Assembly (NCBI RefSeq): GCF_965200405.1
Contig: NZ_OZ241356.1
Span: 1,860,001 to 1,924,000, forward strand
DNA length: 64,000 bases
From: Glacieibacterium sp965200405
GTDB taxonomy: Bacteria; Pseudomonadota; Alphaproteobacteria; Sphingomonadales; Sphingomonadaceae
Reading direction: 5' to 3'
In this document: positions 34,115 through 43,466 of the stretch, one piece after another
Numbering within the stretch: position 1 is the stretch's first letter
Layout: each line of letters opens with the position of its first letter
Notes under the pieces: model-generated
The model's input: only the letters and a program-made list of their open reading frames with translations
Database searches by the model: none
Told to the model about the DNA's origin: nothing
Program-made: the position numbers and the translations under genes

Positions 34115-35034
34115 TCTGGCGACCGGTCGCGGCGGCCGCGCTGCTGGCGACCGTCGCGGCGACGCCATTGGCGCAGTCGGTGTTCGCCTCCGCCGATCCG
34201 GATGCGGAGGTCATCGACGGGCAGTATTGGGTGTTCCCGACCGGCGACCGCTCCGACCGGCTGGCTGCCTGGTCGTCGCCCGACCTGGCGAAATGGGCGA
34301 AGCGCGGCGTGCTGATCAAGGCGTCCGACATCGGCTGGATCGACGCCGACCATGCGCCGCGCCACTTCCTGTGGGCGCCCGACATGGTTCGCGACGGGGC
34401 TCGCTGGCTGCTCTATTACTCCGTCGGCCCGCAGAACCCGACGCCGAGCCGGCTGGGCGTCGCCGTGTGCGCCGCCCCACAAGGTCCGTGCATCGACAGC
34501 GGCATGCCGCTGCTGACCGGTGGCAATGGCTATGAAGCGATCGACCCCGCGGTGTTCGTCGATCCGAAGTCGGGCCTCCACTACCTTTACGCCGGCGGCA
34601 GCGCGGGGGCGAAGCTGCGCGCCTTCGTCCTCGGTCCCGGCGGCGAGACCATCGACCATGAAGTCGCCATCCCCCAGCCGGAGAACTTCACCGAAGGCGT
34701 CTTCATGCACGAGCGCAACGGCGTCTATTACCTGTCGTACAGCCACGGCTATTGGCGCTGCGCGAGCTATTCGGTGCACTATTCGACCGGTCCCTCGCCC
34801 GTCGGCCCCTGGACCTATCGCGGCGCGATCCTGACCAGCGACGCGCGCTACAAGGGGCCGGGCCACCACAGCTTCGTGCTCGATCCCGCGACCGGCAAGA
34901 CGCTGGTCTTCTATCACCGCTGGGAAGGGCAGATCGGCGACGGCCCCTATGACGGCCAGCGCCGCATCGCCGTCGCGTCGGTGGAGTACGGCCCGGACGG
35001 CGCGATCCTGCCGATCAGGATGGCGGCGCGCTAG
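34111..35034 (+). CDS. GH43 arabinanase / arabinofuranosidase-like hydrolase
   Basis: 307 residues, TTG start overlapping the previous stop. Signal-like N-terminus (VAAAALLATVAATPLAQS). Five-bladed propeller with the GH43 triad: Asp base D29 in SADPDAEV, pKa-tuning D145 in YEAIDPAVF, and acid Glu E195 in FTEGVFMH. LWAPDMVRDGARWLLYYS and GPGHHSFV are further signatures. Relatives cleave alpha-1,5-arabinan or remove arabinofuranose side chains. Its 3' end overlaps the convergent GntR gene by 20 bases. Confidence 0.88.
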   Translation: MIWRPVAAAALLATVAATPLAQSVFASADPDAEVIDGQYWVFPTGDRSDRLAAWSSPDLAKWAKRGVLIKASDIGWIDADHAPRHFLWAPDMVRDGARWLLYYSVGPQNPTPSRLGVAVCAAPQGPCIDSGMPLLTGGNGYEAIDPAVFVDPKSGLHYLYAGGSAGAKLRAFVLGPGGETIDHEVAIPQPENFTEGVFMHERNGVYYLSYSHGYWRCASYSVHYSTGPSPVGPWTYRGAILTSDARYKGPGHHSFVLDPATGKTLVFYHRWEGQIGDGPYDGQRRIAVASVEYGPDGAILPIRMAAR

Positions 35035-35749
35035 CCTCGCTCCGGTCGATCAGCACCAGCACTTCGCCGATCAGGTGGCGCATCGCGGCGCGTGCCGCCT
35101 CCGGGTCGCGCGCGACGATGCCGTCGCGAATGGCGGCATGGTCGCGGATGTTCGCCGAACGGCCCTTGGCCTGGTTGGTCAGCAGGATCGAGCTGCGTAG
35201 CGCCGTCGCCACGACGTCGCAGAACCGGACGTAGAACGGGTTGCCCGACGCCAGCAGGATGGCGACGTGAAAGGCGATATCGGCGTCCAGCGTGTCGCTG
35301 CCGCTACGCTCCGCCGCTGCCATGCGCTCCAGCGCGGCGGTGATCATCGCGATCTGCTCGTCGTCGCCATAGCGCGCCGCCAGCGCTGCCGCCTCCGGCT
35401 CGATGGCGATGCGCAACTGGTTGAACTCGCGCAACAGGCCGACGCTGAACTGACGCTCCAGCAGCCAGCGCAGCACATCGGTGTCGAACAGGTTCCACGC
35501 TGCCGCCGGCCGAACCGAGGTGCCCTTGCGCGCCCGCGCGGTGACCAGCCCCTTGGCCGTCAGCATCTTGACCGCCTCGCGCGTCACCGACCGGCTGACG
35601 CGGTGCTCGATCGCCAGTTCCGCCTCGGTCGGAAACGTCCGCCCGGCATAGCGCCCGGTGACGATGTCGCGGCCCAGCCGCTCTAGCATGCTGTGCGTCA
35701 GGTTGCGCCTGACCTGCGGCACGACGTCCTCAGCTTCCGTCTTCGCCAC
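35015..35749 (-). CDS. FCD-type GntR transcriptional regulator
   Basis: About 244 residues. N-terminal winged helix-turn-helix with FPTEAELAIEHRVSRSVTREA and the wing LVTARARKGTSVRP; C-terminal all-helical FCD domain (metal/ligand binding) ending VLVLIDRSE. FadR-subfamily members usually repress and release DNA when a pathway acid or sugar acid binds. Divergent from the symporter, with a shared 16-base element in the gap. I chose GTG at 35749; a TTG one codon before is also possible. Confidence 0.9.
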   Translation of the reverse strand: MAKTEAEDVVPQVRRNLTHSMLERLGRDIVTGRYAGRTFPTEAELAIEHRVSRSVTREAVKMLTAKGLVTARARKGTSVRPAAAWNLFDTDVLRWLLERQFSVGLLREFNQLRIAIEPEAAALAARYGDDEQIAMITAALERMAAAERSGSDTLDADIAFHVAILLASGNPFYVRFCDVVATALRSSILLTNQAKGRSANIRDHAAIRDGIVARDPEAARAAMRHLIGEVLVLIDRSEASAPPS

Positions 35750-35813
35750 CAATTCCGCCCTCTAACCCGTTCGAACCACAGTTTTCCTCAAGCCGCGATG
35801 CTGGACAAGCAGT

Positions 35814-35829
35814 TTAAATCTTATAATTG
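35814..35829 (-). promoter_or_regulatory. Shared element, copy 2 (GntR / symporter gap)
   Basis: On the minus strand it reads CAATTATAAGATTTAA, differing from copy 1 (31713-31728) at two of 16 positions. It lies 65 bases before the GntR start and 55 before the symporter ATG, placed to control both genes. Confidence 0.5.
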
Positions 35830-35883
35830 AGAGACACGGCCGGGCGCGAAGATCCGGAAAACGCCATTATGGGGAAGCCGGCC

Positions 35884-37476
35884 ATGACGCTGTCGCCGCT
35901 CGATCTGACCGTTGTCATCGTCTACGCCATCGGCATCTTCGGCCTGGCGCAATGGGTCTCGCGCGAGAAGCCGGGACACGTCCGCGACACGTCCGACTAT
36001 TTCCTCGCCTCCAAGGCGCTGCCGTGGTGGGCGATCGGCGCGTCGCTGATCGCCGCCAACATCTCCGCCGAGCAGATCGTCGGCATGGCGGGCTCGGGCT
36101 ATGCGATCGGCCTGGCGATCGCGTCGTACGAGTGGATGGCGGCGCTGACGCTGCTGATCGTCGGCAAGTTCTTCCTGCCGATCTTCCTGCGCAACGAGAT
36201 CTACACGATGCCGCAGTTCCTTGAGCAGCGCTACGGCCCGTCGATCCGGACCCTGATGGCAGTGTTCTGGCTGGGGCTGTACGTCTTCGTCAACCTGACC
36301 TCGATCATCTGGCTCGGCTCGATCGCGGTCAACCAGGTCGCCGGCATCGACCAGGATCATGCGTTGATCGGGCTCGGCCTGTTCGCCTTGCTGTACCAGA
36401 TCCGCGGCGGCCTGAAGGCGGTGGCGCTGACCGACATCGTGCAGGTGACGCTGCTGGTGCTGGGTGGTGCGATGGTGTCGTACCTGACCCTGTCGCAGAT
36501 CGGCGACGGCAGCGTCCTGGCGGGATTTGCCGAACTGACCCGCCGCGCCCCCGACAAGTTCCAGATGATCCTGAGCCCCGACAACAAGTTCTACAGCGAC
36601 CTGCCCGGCATCTCGGTGCTGGTCGGCGGCATGTGGATCGCCAACCTCAGCTATTGGGGCTTCAACCAGTACATCATCCAGCGCGCCCTCGCCGCGAAGA
36701 ACCTCAAGGAAGCCCAGAAGGGCATCGTCTTCGCCGCCTATCTGAAGCTGCTGATGCCGGTGATCATCGTGCTGCCGGGCATCGCCGCCGTCGTGCTGGC
36801 GCCCGACCTGAGCAAGCCCGACCAGGCCTATCCGACGATGATGAAGCTGTTGCCGCCCGGCATCCTGGGGCTGGTCTTCGCCGCGCTGGTCGCCGCGATC
36901 ATCGCCTCGACCGCCAGCAAGATCAACTCGATCGCGACGATCTTCACCCTCGACCTGTACGCCAAGGGCAAGCACCAGGCGACCGCCGCCGAGGACGGCA
37001 CCGGCAGCGCACCCGGCGAGCGCAAGCTGGTGCTGGTCGGGCGCATCACCGCCGCCGTCGCCATCGTGCTGGCGATGATAACCGCCCGCCCGCTGCTCGG
37101 CAAGTCGGACCAGGCGTTCCAGTACATCCAGGAATACACCGGTTTCTTCACCCCCGGCATCGTCGTGATCTTCGTGCTCGGCTTGTTCTGGAAGCGGGCG
37201 ACCGAGGCCGGTGCGCTGACCGCCGCGATCGCCTCCTTCGTGCTGTCGCTGGCCCTGAAATACGCCTGGCCGGCGCTGCCGTTCATGAACCGCATGCTGG
37301 TGGTCTTCGTCGCGGCGCTGGTGCTGGCGGCGATCGTCTCGCTCGCCCGCCCGCAGGCCGCCGCGGCTAATCGCATCCAGACCCGCGACGTCGACTATGG
37401 CACGACCTTCAGCTTCAACGCCGCGTCGATCGGCGTCGTCGCCATCCTCATCGCACTCTACGCGACGTGGTGGTGA
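35884..37476 (+). CDS. Sodium:solute symporter (SSS/SGLT family)
   Basis: 530 residues, about 13-14 membrane helices. Sodium-coupled uptake across the inner membrane; relatives carry glucose, galactose or other sugars. GSGYAIGLAIASYEWMAALTLL, LYQIRGGLKAVALTDIVQ (the RGGLKAV loop is a family signature) and YWGFNQYIIQRALAAKNLKEA support SGLT. GGGGAAG seven bases before the ATG at 35884 fixes the start over an ATG five codons upstream. It completes the locus by importing the released monosaccharide; the exact sugar is inferred, probably arabinose or xylose. Confidence 0.92.
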   Translation: MTLSPLDLTVVIVYAIGIFGLAQWVSREKPGHVRDTSDYFLASKALPWWAIGASLIAANISAEQIVGMAGSGYAIGLAIASYEWMAALTLLIVGKFFLPIFLRNEIYTMPQFLEQRYGPSIRTLMAVFWLGLYVFVNLTSIIWLGSIAVNQVAGIDQDHALIGLGLFALLYQIRGGLKAVALTDIVQVTLLVLGGAMVSYLTLSQIGDGSVLAGFAELTRRAPDKFQMILSPDNKFYSDLPGISVLVGGMWIANLSYWGFNQYIIQRALAAKNLKEAQKGIVFAAYLKLLMPVIIVLPGIAAVVLAPDLSKPDQAYPTMMKLLPPGILGLVFAALVAAIIASTASKINSIATIFTLDLYAKGKHQATAAEDGTGSAPGERKLVLVGRITAAVAIVLAMITARPLLGKSDQAFQYIQEYTGFFTPGIVVIFVLGLFWKRATEAGALTAAIASFVLSLALKYAWPALPFMNRMLVVFVAALVLAAIVSLARPQAAAANRIQTRDVDYGTTFSFNAASIGVVAILIALYATWW

Positions 37477-37489
37477 GCCGGGGCTGAGC

Positions 37490-38932
37490 TCAGCTTTTCG
37501 CCGGCTCCTGCCAGCCGCCGCCCAAGGCGCGGAACAGGTCGATCTGGGTGGTGACGACTCGGGCGTCCGAAGCCGCCAGTGCCGCCTCGATGTCGGCGAA
37601 GTTGCGCTCCGCATCGATCAGGCTGAGCGAGTCGACCCGGCCCTCGCGCAACTGGGCGCGGACGATGCGGACGGCGGTCTCACCCTCGGCGCGGGCGTCG
37701 AACAGTGCCTGGCGCCGCTCCTGTTCACGACTGTACGCCGATAGCGCGATCTCGGTCTCCTTGAGGGCGCGCAGGACGGTGGCGTCGAAAGTCGCCAGCG
37801 CAGCCGCACTCCCGGCCCGGGCGCCGGCGATCCGCGCGCGTGCCGCTTCCTGGTTGGGGAAGTTCCACGACAACAGCCCGCCGGTGAACCAGCGCAGCAC
37901 ACTACCGCCGAGAACATTGCCGAAGCCGCCACCCGACGAGCCGACCGAGCCGCCCAGCGAGATGCTCGGGTAAAGCTCCGCCGTCGCGACCCCGATGCGT
38001 GCCGTCTCGGCTGCCAGCCGCCGTTCGGCCTCGCGCACGTCGGGGCGGCGGGCAAGCAGCAGGCGACCGTCGCCGACCGGTACCGGCCGATCGAGGTGGA
38101 GCACGCCCGACTGCGCCGAAATCTCGGTAGGCAGGTCGCGCGGCGTCCGGCCGGTCAGTTCGGCAAGGGTGTACAAGGCCGCTTCGCGCTGGGCCAGCAG
38201 CGGCGGCACCGTGGCACGGACCTGGTCGCGCAGCGCCGCCGAACGGGCGGTGTCGAGGCGCGTGGCGACCCCGGCGTCGTAGCGCTTCGCCGTCAGCCTG
38301 ACGCTCTGGTCGACCAGTGTCACGATGCGCTGCGCGACGCGGATGCGCTCGGCCAGCGAGCCGAGGTCGGCGTATGCGCGGGCAGTCTCGGCGACGACCG
38401 CGACCCGGACGACGTCGCGCTGGGCATCGGCAGCGGCGGCGTCACCGCGTGCCGCCTCGATGCTGCGCGAGACCCGGCCGAACAGGTCGACCTCGTACGA
38501 CACCGAGAAGCCGACGTTGGCGATGTCGCTCTGCCGGTCGATCCCGGCGCCGGTCTGGGCGGTCGACAGTCGCTGATAGCCGCCGGTCGCGTCGATCGTG
38601 CCTTGAGGCAGGCGGTCGGAGCGGGCACCGCGCAGGGCGGCGCGGGCGCGTTCAACATTGGCGGTCGCGACGGCGATGTCGCGGTTGGCGACCAGTGCGT
38701 CGGCGATCAGTCCGTCGAGCACCGGATCCTGGTACAGCCGCCACCATTGGCCATCGGCCTCGGCGGTGGCGCTGACCAGCGGCGTGGTGCTGCCGATGAA
38801 CGGCGGTGCGGTGCTGGCGAGCATCTGCGGATGGACATAGTCGGGGCCGGTGGTGCAGGCGGCCAGCGCCAGCATCGACGTCATGGCGAGAGTGCGGAAC
38901 ATCGTCGTCGTCCTCATTTGACTGGACTTCAT
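37490..38932 (-). CDS. RND efflux outer-membrane lipoprotein (OprM/NodT type)
   Basis: 480 residues. Lipoprotein signal with lipobox LAAC near residues 22-25, then the OEP repeats: ALRGARSDRLPQGTIDATGGY, VSYEVDLFGRVSRSIEAARG (the DLFGR signature) and LARRPDVREAERRLAAE. Forms the trimeric channel-tunnel through which the RND pump exports. The ATG overlaps the pump stop by ATGA, so it is the last gene of the efflux operon. The opposite-strand symporter ends 13 bases away (convergent). Confidence 0.94.
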   Translation of the reverse strand: MKSSQMRTTTMFRTLAMTSMLALAACTTGPDYVHPQMLASTAPPFIGSTTPLVSATAEADGQWWRLYQDPVLDGLIADALVANRDIAVATANVERARAALRGARSDRLPQGTIDATGGYQRLSTAQTGAGIDRQSDIANVGFSVSYEVDLFGRVSRSIEAARGDAAAADAQRDVVRVAVVAETARAYADLGSLAERIRVAQRIVTLVDQSVRLTAKRYDAGVATRLDTARSAALRDQVRATVPPLLAQREAALYTLAELTGRTPRDLPTEISAQSGVLHLDRPVPVGDGRLLLARRPDVREAERRLAAETARIGVATAELYPSISLGGSVGSSGGGFGNVLGGSVLRWFTGGLLSWNFPNQEAARARIAGARAGSAAALATFDATVLRALKETEIALSAYSREQERRQALFDARAEGETAVRIVRAQLREGRVDSLSLIDAERNFADIEAALAASDARVVTTQIDLFRALGGGWQEPAKS

Positions 38933-41900
38933 TCGGCTGGCTGCAGGGCGATCGCCTGCGTCGGCCGCTCGCGGCGCCGCAGCCCGGACAGGGCGCGGCA
39001 GGCGACATAGAAGGTCGGGGTGAACAACAGGCCGAAGGCGGTGACGCCGATCATCCCGAAGAACACCGCGGTTCCCAATGCCTGGCGCAGCTCGGCGCCG
39101 GCACCGCTCGCCAGCACCAGCGGCAGCGCGCCGAGGATGAAGGCGAACGAGGTCATCAGGATCGGGCGCAGCCGGTCGCGGGCCGCACGGACTGCCGCCT
39201 CGACCGGGCTGAGGCCGTCGACCTCCTCAGCCTGGCGGGCGAACTCGACGATCAGGATGGCGTTCTTGGCGGCCAGCGCGATCAGCACGACCAGCCCGAT
39301 CTGGGTCAGGACATTATTGTCCATGCCCCGCAGGTTGACGCCGATCATCGCCGCCAGCAGGCACATCGGCACGATCAGGATGATCGCCAGCGGCATGGTC
39401 AGCGACTCGTACTGCGCCGCCAGCACCAGGAAGACGACCAGCACTGCGATGCCGAAGACGATCCCGGCAGTCGAGCCGGCGGCCTTTTGCTGGAGCGCGA
39501 TGCCGGTCCATTCGGTGCTGTAGCCCGCCGGCAGCGTCTCCGCGGCAAGCGTCTCCATCGCCGCCAGCGACTGGCCGGAGGAGAAGCCGGGAGCGGTGTC
39601 GCCGTCGACCTCGACCGCCGGGAACAGATTGTAGCGGGTGACGCGGTACGGGCCGGTCTTGTCGTGGAAGTTGGCCACGGCACCGAGCGGCACCATCGCG
39701 CCGGAGGTCGAGCGGGTCTTGAGGTTGGCGATGTCGGCGACGGTGTTGCGGAACGGCGCATCGGCTTGCGCCGTGACGCGGTAGGTGCGGCCGAGCAGGT
39801 TGAAGTCGTTGACGAAGGCCGAGCCGAGATAGACCTGCAACGCTTCGAAGACGCGGCCCGGGGGAACGCCGAGCAGGTCGGCCTTGGCGCGGTTGATGTC
39901 GGCGAAGACGCTCGGGGTGCCGGTGTCGAAGAAGCTGTAGACCTGGGCCAGGCCCTTAGTCGCATTGGCCTTGCCGATCAGCCCGAACGAGACCTTGCCG
40001 AGTGCGGCATAGCCCTGGCCGCCGTGGTCCTCGACCATGACGCGGTAGCCGCCGGCGGAGCCGATGCCCTGGATCAGCGGCGGCGGCACGACCAGCAGGC
40101 GCGCCTCGTCGATGTCGGCGATCTTGGCCTGTGCCTCGGCCATGATGCTCTGCAGGGTGACGCCGAGCTTGGCGCGCTCCTCGAACGACTTCAGCGGGAT
40201 GTATGCAGCGGCGGAGTTGGGGGCGCTGGTCTGCGAGGGACCGTCGAAGCCGGCCAGCATGACCGAGCCGAGGACGCCCTTGAGCGGGATGATCCGCGCC
40301 GCGACCTTGCGCAGGACCGCATCGGTGCGCTCCAGCGAGGCACCCGGCGGCAGCTGGACGATGGTCAGGAAGTAACCCTGGTCCTGCGCCGGGATGAAGC
40401 CGGTCGGGGTGGCGGCGAAGATCGCCGCGGTCAGCGCGATCAGCGCGGCATAGGCGGTGAACATCGACTTGGGCCGCTGCACCAGGAAGCGGGTCAGCCC
40501 GGCATAGCCATGGCTCATCCGGTCGAAGCCGCGATTGAACGCCGCGCCGGCATTATGGCCGATGCGCCGCCAGCCGTGCAGCTGGACGCCCTCGCCGTGC
40601 TTGGCGCGCAGCAGCATCGCGGCGAGGGCAGGGGACAGGGTCAGCGACAGCAGCAGCGAAATCACCGTGGCGGTGGTGATGGTGACCGCGAACTGGCGGT
40701 AGAACTCGCCGGAGATGCCGGTCAGGAACACCGTCGGCACGAACACTCCGCACAGCACCAGCACGATGGCGACCAGCGCCACCGCGACCTCGTCCATCGA
40801 GGTGCGGGCGGCCTCCAGCGGGGTCAGGCCGCGCTCGAGGTTGCGCTCGACATTCTCGACCACGACGATCGCGTCGTCGACGACGATGCCGATGGCCAGC
40901 ACCAGGCCGAACAGCGACAGGTTGTTGAGCGAGTAGCCAAGCGCCGACAGCATCGCGAAGCTGCCGATCAGCGACACCGGGATCGCGATGATCGGGATGA
41001 CCGCGGCGCGCCAGCTCTGCAGGAAGATCAGGATGACCAGCACGACCAGGATGATCGCCTCGACCAGCGTGTGCTTCACCGCGTCGATCGACTGGCTGAT
41101 GAATGCCGTCGGGTTATAGATGACCTTGTATTCCAGACCCTTGGGGAAGCGCTTGGACATCGCCGTCAGCTCGGCGTTGATGCCGTCGGCGGCGGCCAGC
41201 GCGTTCGAGCCGGGGCGCTGGAAGACCGCGATGATCAGCGACTCCTGGCCGCTGAGATAGGTGTTGGTGCCGTAGTCCTGCGCGCCGAGCTCGACGCGGG
41301 CGACGTCGGAGACGCGGGTCTGGCGACCGCTGGCGTCGGTGCGGATGACGACGTCGGCGAACTGCTTCGGATCGGTCAGGCGGCCCTGTGTCTCGACGTT
41401 GAGCTGGAAGGCATTGCCCCGGGCATAGGGTGGCTGGCCCAGCGTACCGGCGGACACCTGGACGTTCTGGGCGCGCAGGGCGGCAACGATCTCGCCGGCG
41501 GTGAGGTCGAGTGCGGCGGCCTTGCCGGGGTTGATCCACACCCGCATGCCATAGTCGCGCGCCCCGAACAGCCGGACGTCACCGACGCCGTCGACGCGCG
41601 CCAGCCGGTCGCGGACCTGGGTCAGCGCATAGTTGGAGACGTAGCTGCGATCGAGCGACTTGTCGGGCGAGATCAGGTTGATGACCATCAGGAAGTCGGG
41701 CGAGGTCTTTTGCGTGACGATGCCGAGACGGCGGACATCCTCGGGCAGGCGCGGCTCGGCGATGGCGACGCGGTTCTGCACCAGCACCTGCGCGGCATCG
41801 AGGTCGGTGCCGATCTTGAAGGTCACCGTGATCACCAGCCGGCCGTCGCCGGTCGACTGCGACGACTGGTACAGCATGTTGTCGACGCCGTTGATCTCCT

Positions 41901-42105
41901 GCTCGATCGGCGCGGCGACGGTGTCGGCGACGACCTCGGCAGTGGCTCCCGGATAGGTCGCGCTGACGGTGACCGTCGGCGGCACGATGTCGGGATATTG
42001 CGAGATCGGCAGCCGGAAATAGGCGGCCAGCCCGACGATGACGATGGCGATGGCCAGCACCGCGGCAAAGATCGGCCGGGTGATGAAGAACCGGGAAAAG
42101 CGCAT
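38929..42105 (-). CDS. RND multidrug efflux permease (HAE1, AcrB/MexB type)
   Basis: 1058 residues, normal for HAE1 pumps. Twelve helices in two halves with two large periplasmic loops. FFITRPIFAAVLAIAIVIVG starts helix 1. GIVVDDAIVVVENVER carries the Asp pair of the proton relay; the cognate Lys is in GLVVLIALAAKNAILIVE. PTVFLTGISGEFYRQFAVTI is a signature. Exports hydrophobic drugs or solvents by proton antiport. Adaptor is upstream with a 98-base gap holding an inverted repeat; channel gene overlaps by ATGA. Confidence 0.96.
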   Translation of the reverse strand: MRFSRFFITRPIFAAVLAIAIVIVGLAAYFRLPISQYPDIVPPTVTVSATYPGATAEVVADTVAAPIEQEINGVDNMLYQSSQSTGDGRLVITVTFKIGTDLDAAQVLVQNRVAIAEPRLPEDVRRLGIVTQKTSPDFLMVINLISPDKSLDRSYVSNYALTQVRDRLARVDGVGDVRLFGARDYGMRVWINPGKAAALDLTAGEIVAALRAQNVQVSAGTLGQPPYARGNAFQLNVETQGRLTDPKQFADVVIRTDASGRQTRVSDVARVELGAQDYGTNTYLSGQESLIIAVFQRPGSNALAAADGINAELTAMSKRFPKGLEYKVIYNPTAFISQSIDAVKHTLVEAIILVVLVILIFLQSWRAAVIPIIAIPVSLIGSFAMLSALGYSLNNLSLFGLVLAIGIVVDDAIVVVENVERNLERGLTPLEAARTSMDEVAVALVAIVLVLCGVFVPTVFLTGISGEFYRQFAVTITTATVISLLLSLTLSPALAAMLLRAKHGEGVQLHGWRRIGHNAGAAFNRGFDRMSHGYAGLTRFLVQRPKSMFTAYAALIALTAAIFAATPTGFIPAQDQGYFLTIVQLPPGASLERTDAVLRKVAARIIPLKGVLGSVMLAGFDGPSQTSAPNSAAAYIPLKSFEERAKLGVTLQSIMAEAQAKIADIDEARLLVVPPPLIQGIGSAGGYRVMVEDHGGQGYAALGKVSFGLIGKANATKGLAQVYSFFDTGTPSVFADINRAKADLLGVPPGRVFEALQVYLGSAFVNDFNLLGRTYRVTAQADAPFRNTVADIANLKTRSTSGAMVPLGAVANFHDKTGPYRVTRYNLFPAVEVDGDTAPGFSSGQSLAAMETLAAETLPAGYSTEWTGIALQQKAAGSTAGIVFGIAVLVVFLVLAAQYESLTMPLAIILIVPMCLLAAMIGVNLRGMDNNVLTQIGLVVLIALAAKNAILIVEFARQAEEVDGLSPVEAAVRAARDRLRPILMTSFAFILGALPLVLASGAGAELRQALGTAVFFGMIGVTAFGLLFTPTFYVACRALSGLRRRERPTQAIALQPAE

Positions 42106-42149
42106 GTTTTTCGTCCTGAAACGATGATGTCGGGCCGAGTTCGGCCGCC

Positions 42150-42177
42150 TGTCATCCCGGCTCGCGCCGGGATGACA
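42150..42177. repeat. REP-like palindrome between adaptor and pump genes
   Basis: Perfect 12-base arms TGTCATCCCGGC / GCCGGGATGACA with loop TCGC. The same core TCATCCCGGC...GCCGGGATGA recurs in the larger element at 44668-44774. Inside the operon it may be an mRNA hairpin that adjusts adaptor versus pump expression. Confidence 0.7.
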
Positions 42178-42203
42178 GTCCGCAAGTCTGGTAGTTGAGG
42201 GCT

Positions 42204-43466
42204 TTATCGCGCCGCGAAGGTCGCCTGCGCCGCGATCGGAGCAGCGGCGTCGCTGACCGCCGGCGGCTCGGTCGCGGCGATGGCGGCGACGGTGGTATCG
42301 CGCGGCGTGACGCTGCCGCCGGGGGTGGCGTTCTGCAGCCCCTGGACGACGACGCGGTCGCTCGCGGTCAAGCCGCTGCGGACGATGCGCAGTCCGTCGA
42401 TGACCGGGCCGAGCACCACGGTGCGGGTCGCCACGACGTTATTCGGGCCGACGACCTGCACGACCTTGCGCGCCTGGTCGGTGCCGATGGCGCTGTCGGG
42501 GACCAGCAGCGCCGTGCGCGTCGCGCCGCTCGCCAGGCGCATGTTGCCGAACATGCCCGGCGTCAGGAAATAGCCCGGGTTGGCGACGATGGCGCGGCCG
42601 CGGATGGTGCCCGCGCCGGGATCGAGGCGGTTGTCGCTGAAGTCGATGCGGCCCTTCCAGCGGTAGCCGGTCTCGTCCTGCAGCTGGATCTCGACACGGT
42701 CCTTGGTCGCATCGCCGTCGCGCCGCGCCTTGAGGTACAGCGCCTCCGACCCGTCGAAGCTGAAATAGATCGGGTCGAGCGCATAGACCGTGGTCAGCAG
42801 CGTCGCGCTGGCCGCCTCGCCGCCCGCCACCAAGTTGCCGACGTCGGCACGGCGGTCGGAGACGCGGCCGGTGATCGGCGCGCGAACTTCGGTGAACTCG
42901 ACGTCGAGCGCCCGCGCCGTGACCTGGGCGCGAGCCGCCCCGACCGCGGCCTCGGCAGCGCGGAGATTGGCGCGCAGCGTGTCGATCTCCTCCGCCGAGA
43001 CCGCCTCGTCGGCGATCAGGCGGGTCGAGCGGGCCAGTGCGCTCTTCGCCAGCAGGACCGACGAGGCGGCGCTCGCTTCACGGGCTCGAGCCTCGGCCAG
43101 CGCCGCGGCAAACGGGCGCGGATCGATGCGGAACAGCAACTGCCCCTGCTTCACGATCTCGCCGTCCTTGAAGAAGATGCCGGTCAGCGCGCCCGAGACG
43201 CGGGGCCGGATGTCGACCGCCTTGCTGGGGGCGAAGCGGCCGATGTAGTCGTCCCACTCGTCGACCTGGCGGAGCAGCGGCACGGCGACGCTGACCGCGG
43301 GCGGCGGCGGTGCGGCCTGCGCCGGTGCGCCATTGCCGCCGAACTTGGCAACCCCGACCGCAAGCAGGGCCGCTGCGCCGAGGACCAGCGCGATCGCGGT
43401 CTGGCGGTGCTGGCGCTTGGTCGCGCGGATGGCGGTGACGAAGTCGGAATGCCCGATCATGTTCAT
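42204..43466 (-). CDS. RND efflux periplasmic adaptor (HlyD/MFP family)
   Basis: 420 residues. N-terminal membrane anchor QTAIALVLGAAALLAVGVAKFG, then the barrel-sandwich: DIRPRVSGALTGIFFKDGEI and QGQLLFRIDPRPFAAAL, an alpha-hairpin from about 120, the second lipoyl half EVRAPITGRVSDR, then the beta-barrel. Links the pump to the channel. The ATG at 43466 overlaps the stop of a small upstream gene by ATGA; the long in-frame extension into that gene is rejected. C-terminal tail is alanine-rich. Confidence 0.93.
   Translation of the reverse strand: MNMIGHSDFVTAIRATKRQHRQTAIALVLGAAALLAVGVAKFGGNGAPAQAAPPPPAVSVAVPLLRQVDEWDDYIGRFAPSKAVDIRPRVSGALTGIFFKDGEIVKQGQLLFRIDPRPFAAALAEARAREASAASSVLLAKSALARSTRLIADEAVSAEEIDTLRANLRAAEAAVGAARAQVTARALDVEFTEVRAPITGRVSDRRADVGNLVAGGEAASATLLTTVYALDPIYFSFDGSEALYLKARRDGDATKDRVEIQLQDETGYRWKGRIDFSDNRLDPGAGTIRGRAIVANPGYFLTPGMFGNMRLASGATRTALLVPDSAIGTDQARKVVQVVGPNNVVATRTVVLGPVIDGLRIVRSGLTASDRVVVQGLQNATPGGSVTPRDTTVAAIAATEPPAVSDAAAPIAAQATFAAR

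Noticed and set aside
38806..42198. 1130-codon open frame opposite the RND pump
   Set aside because: Shadow frame of Asp/Gln/Arg runs in GC-rich DNA; the pump on the minus strand is full-length.
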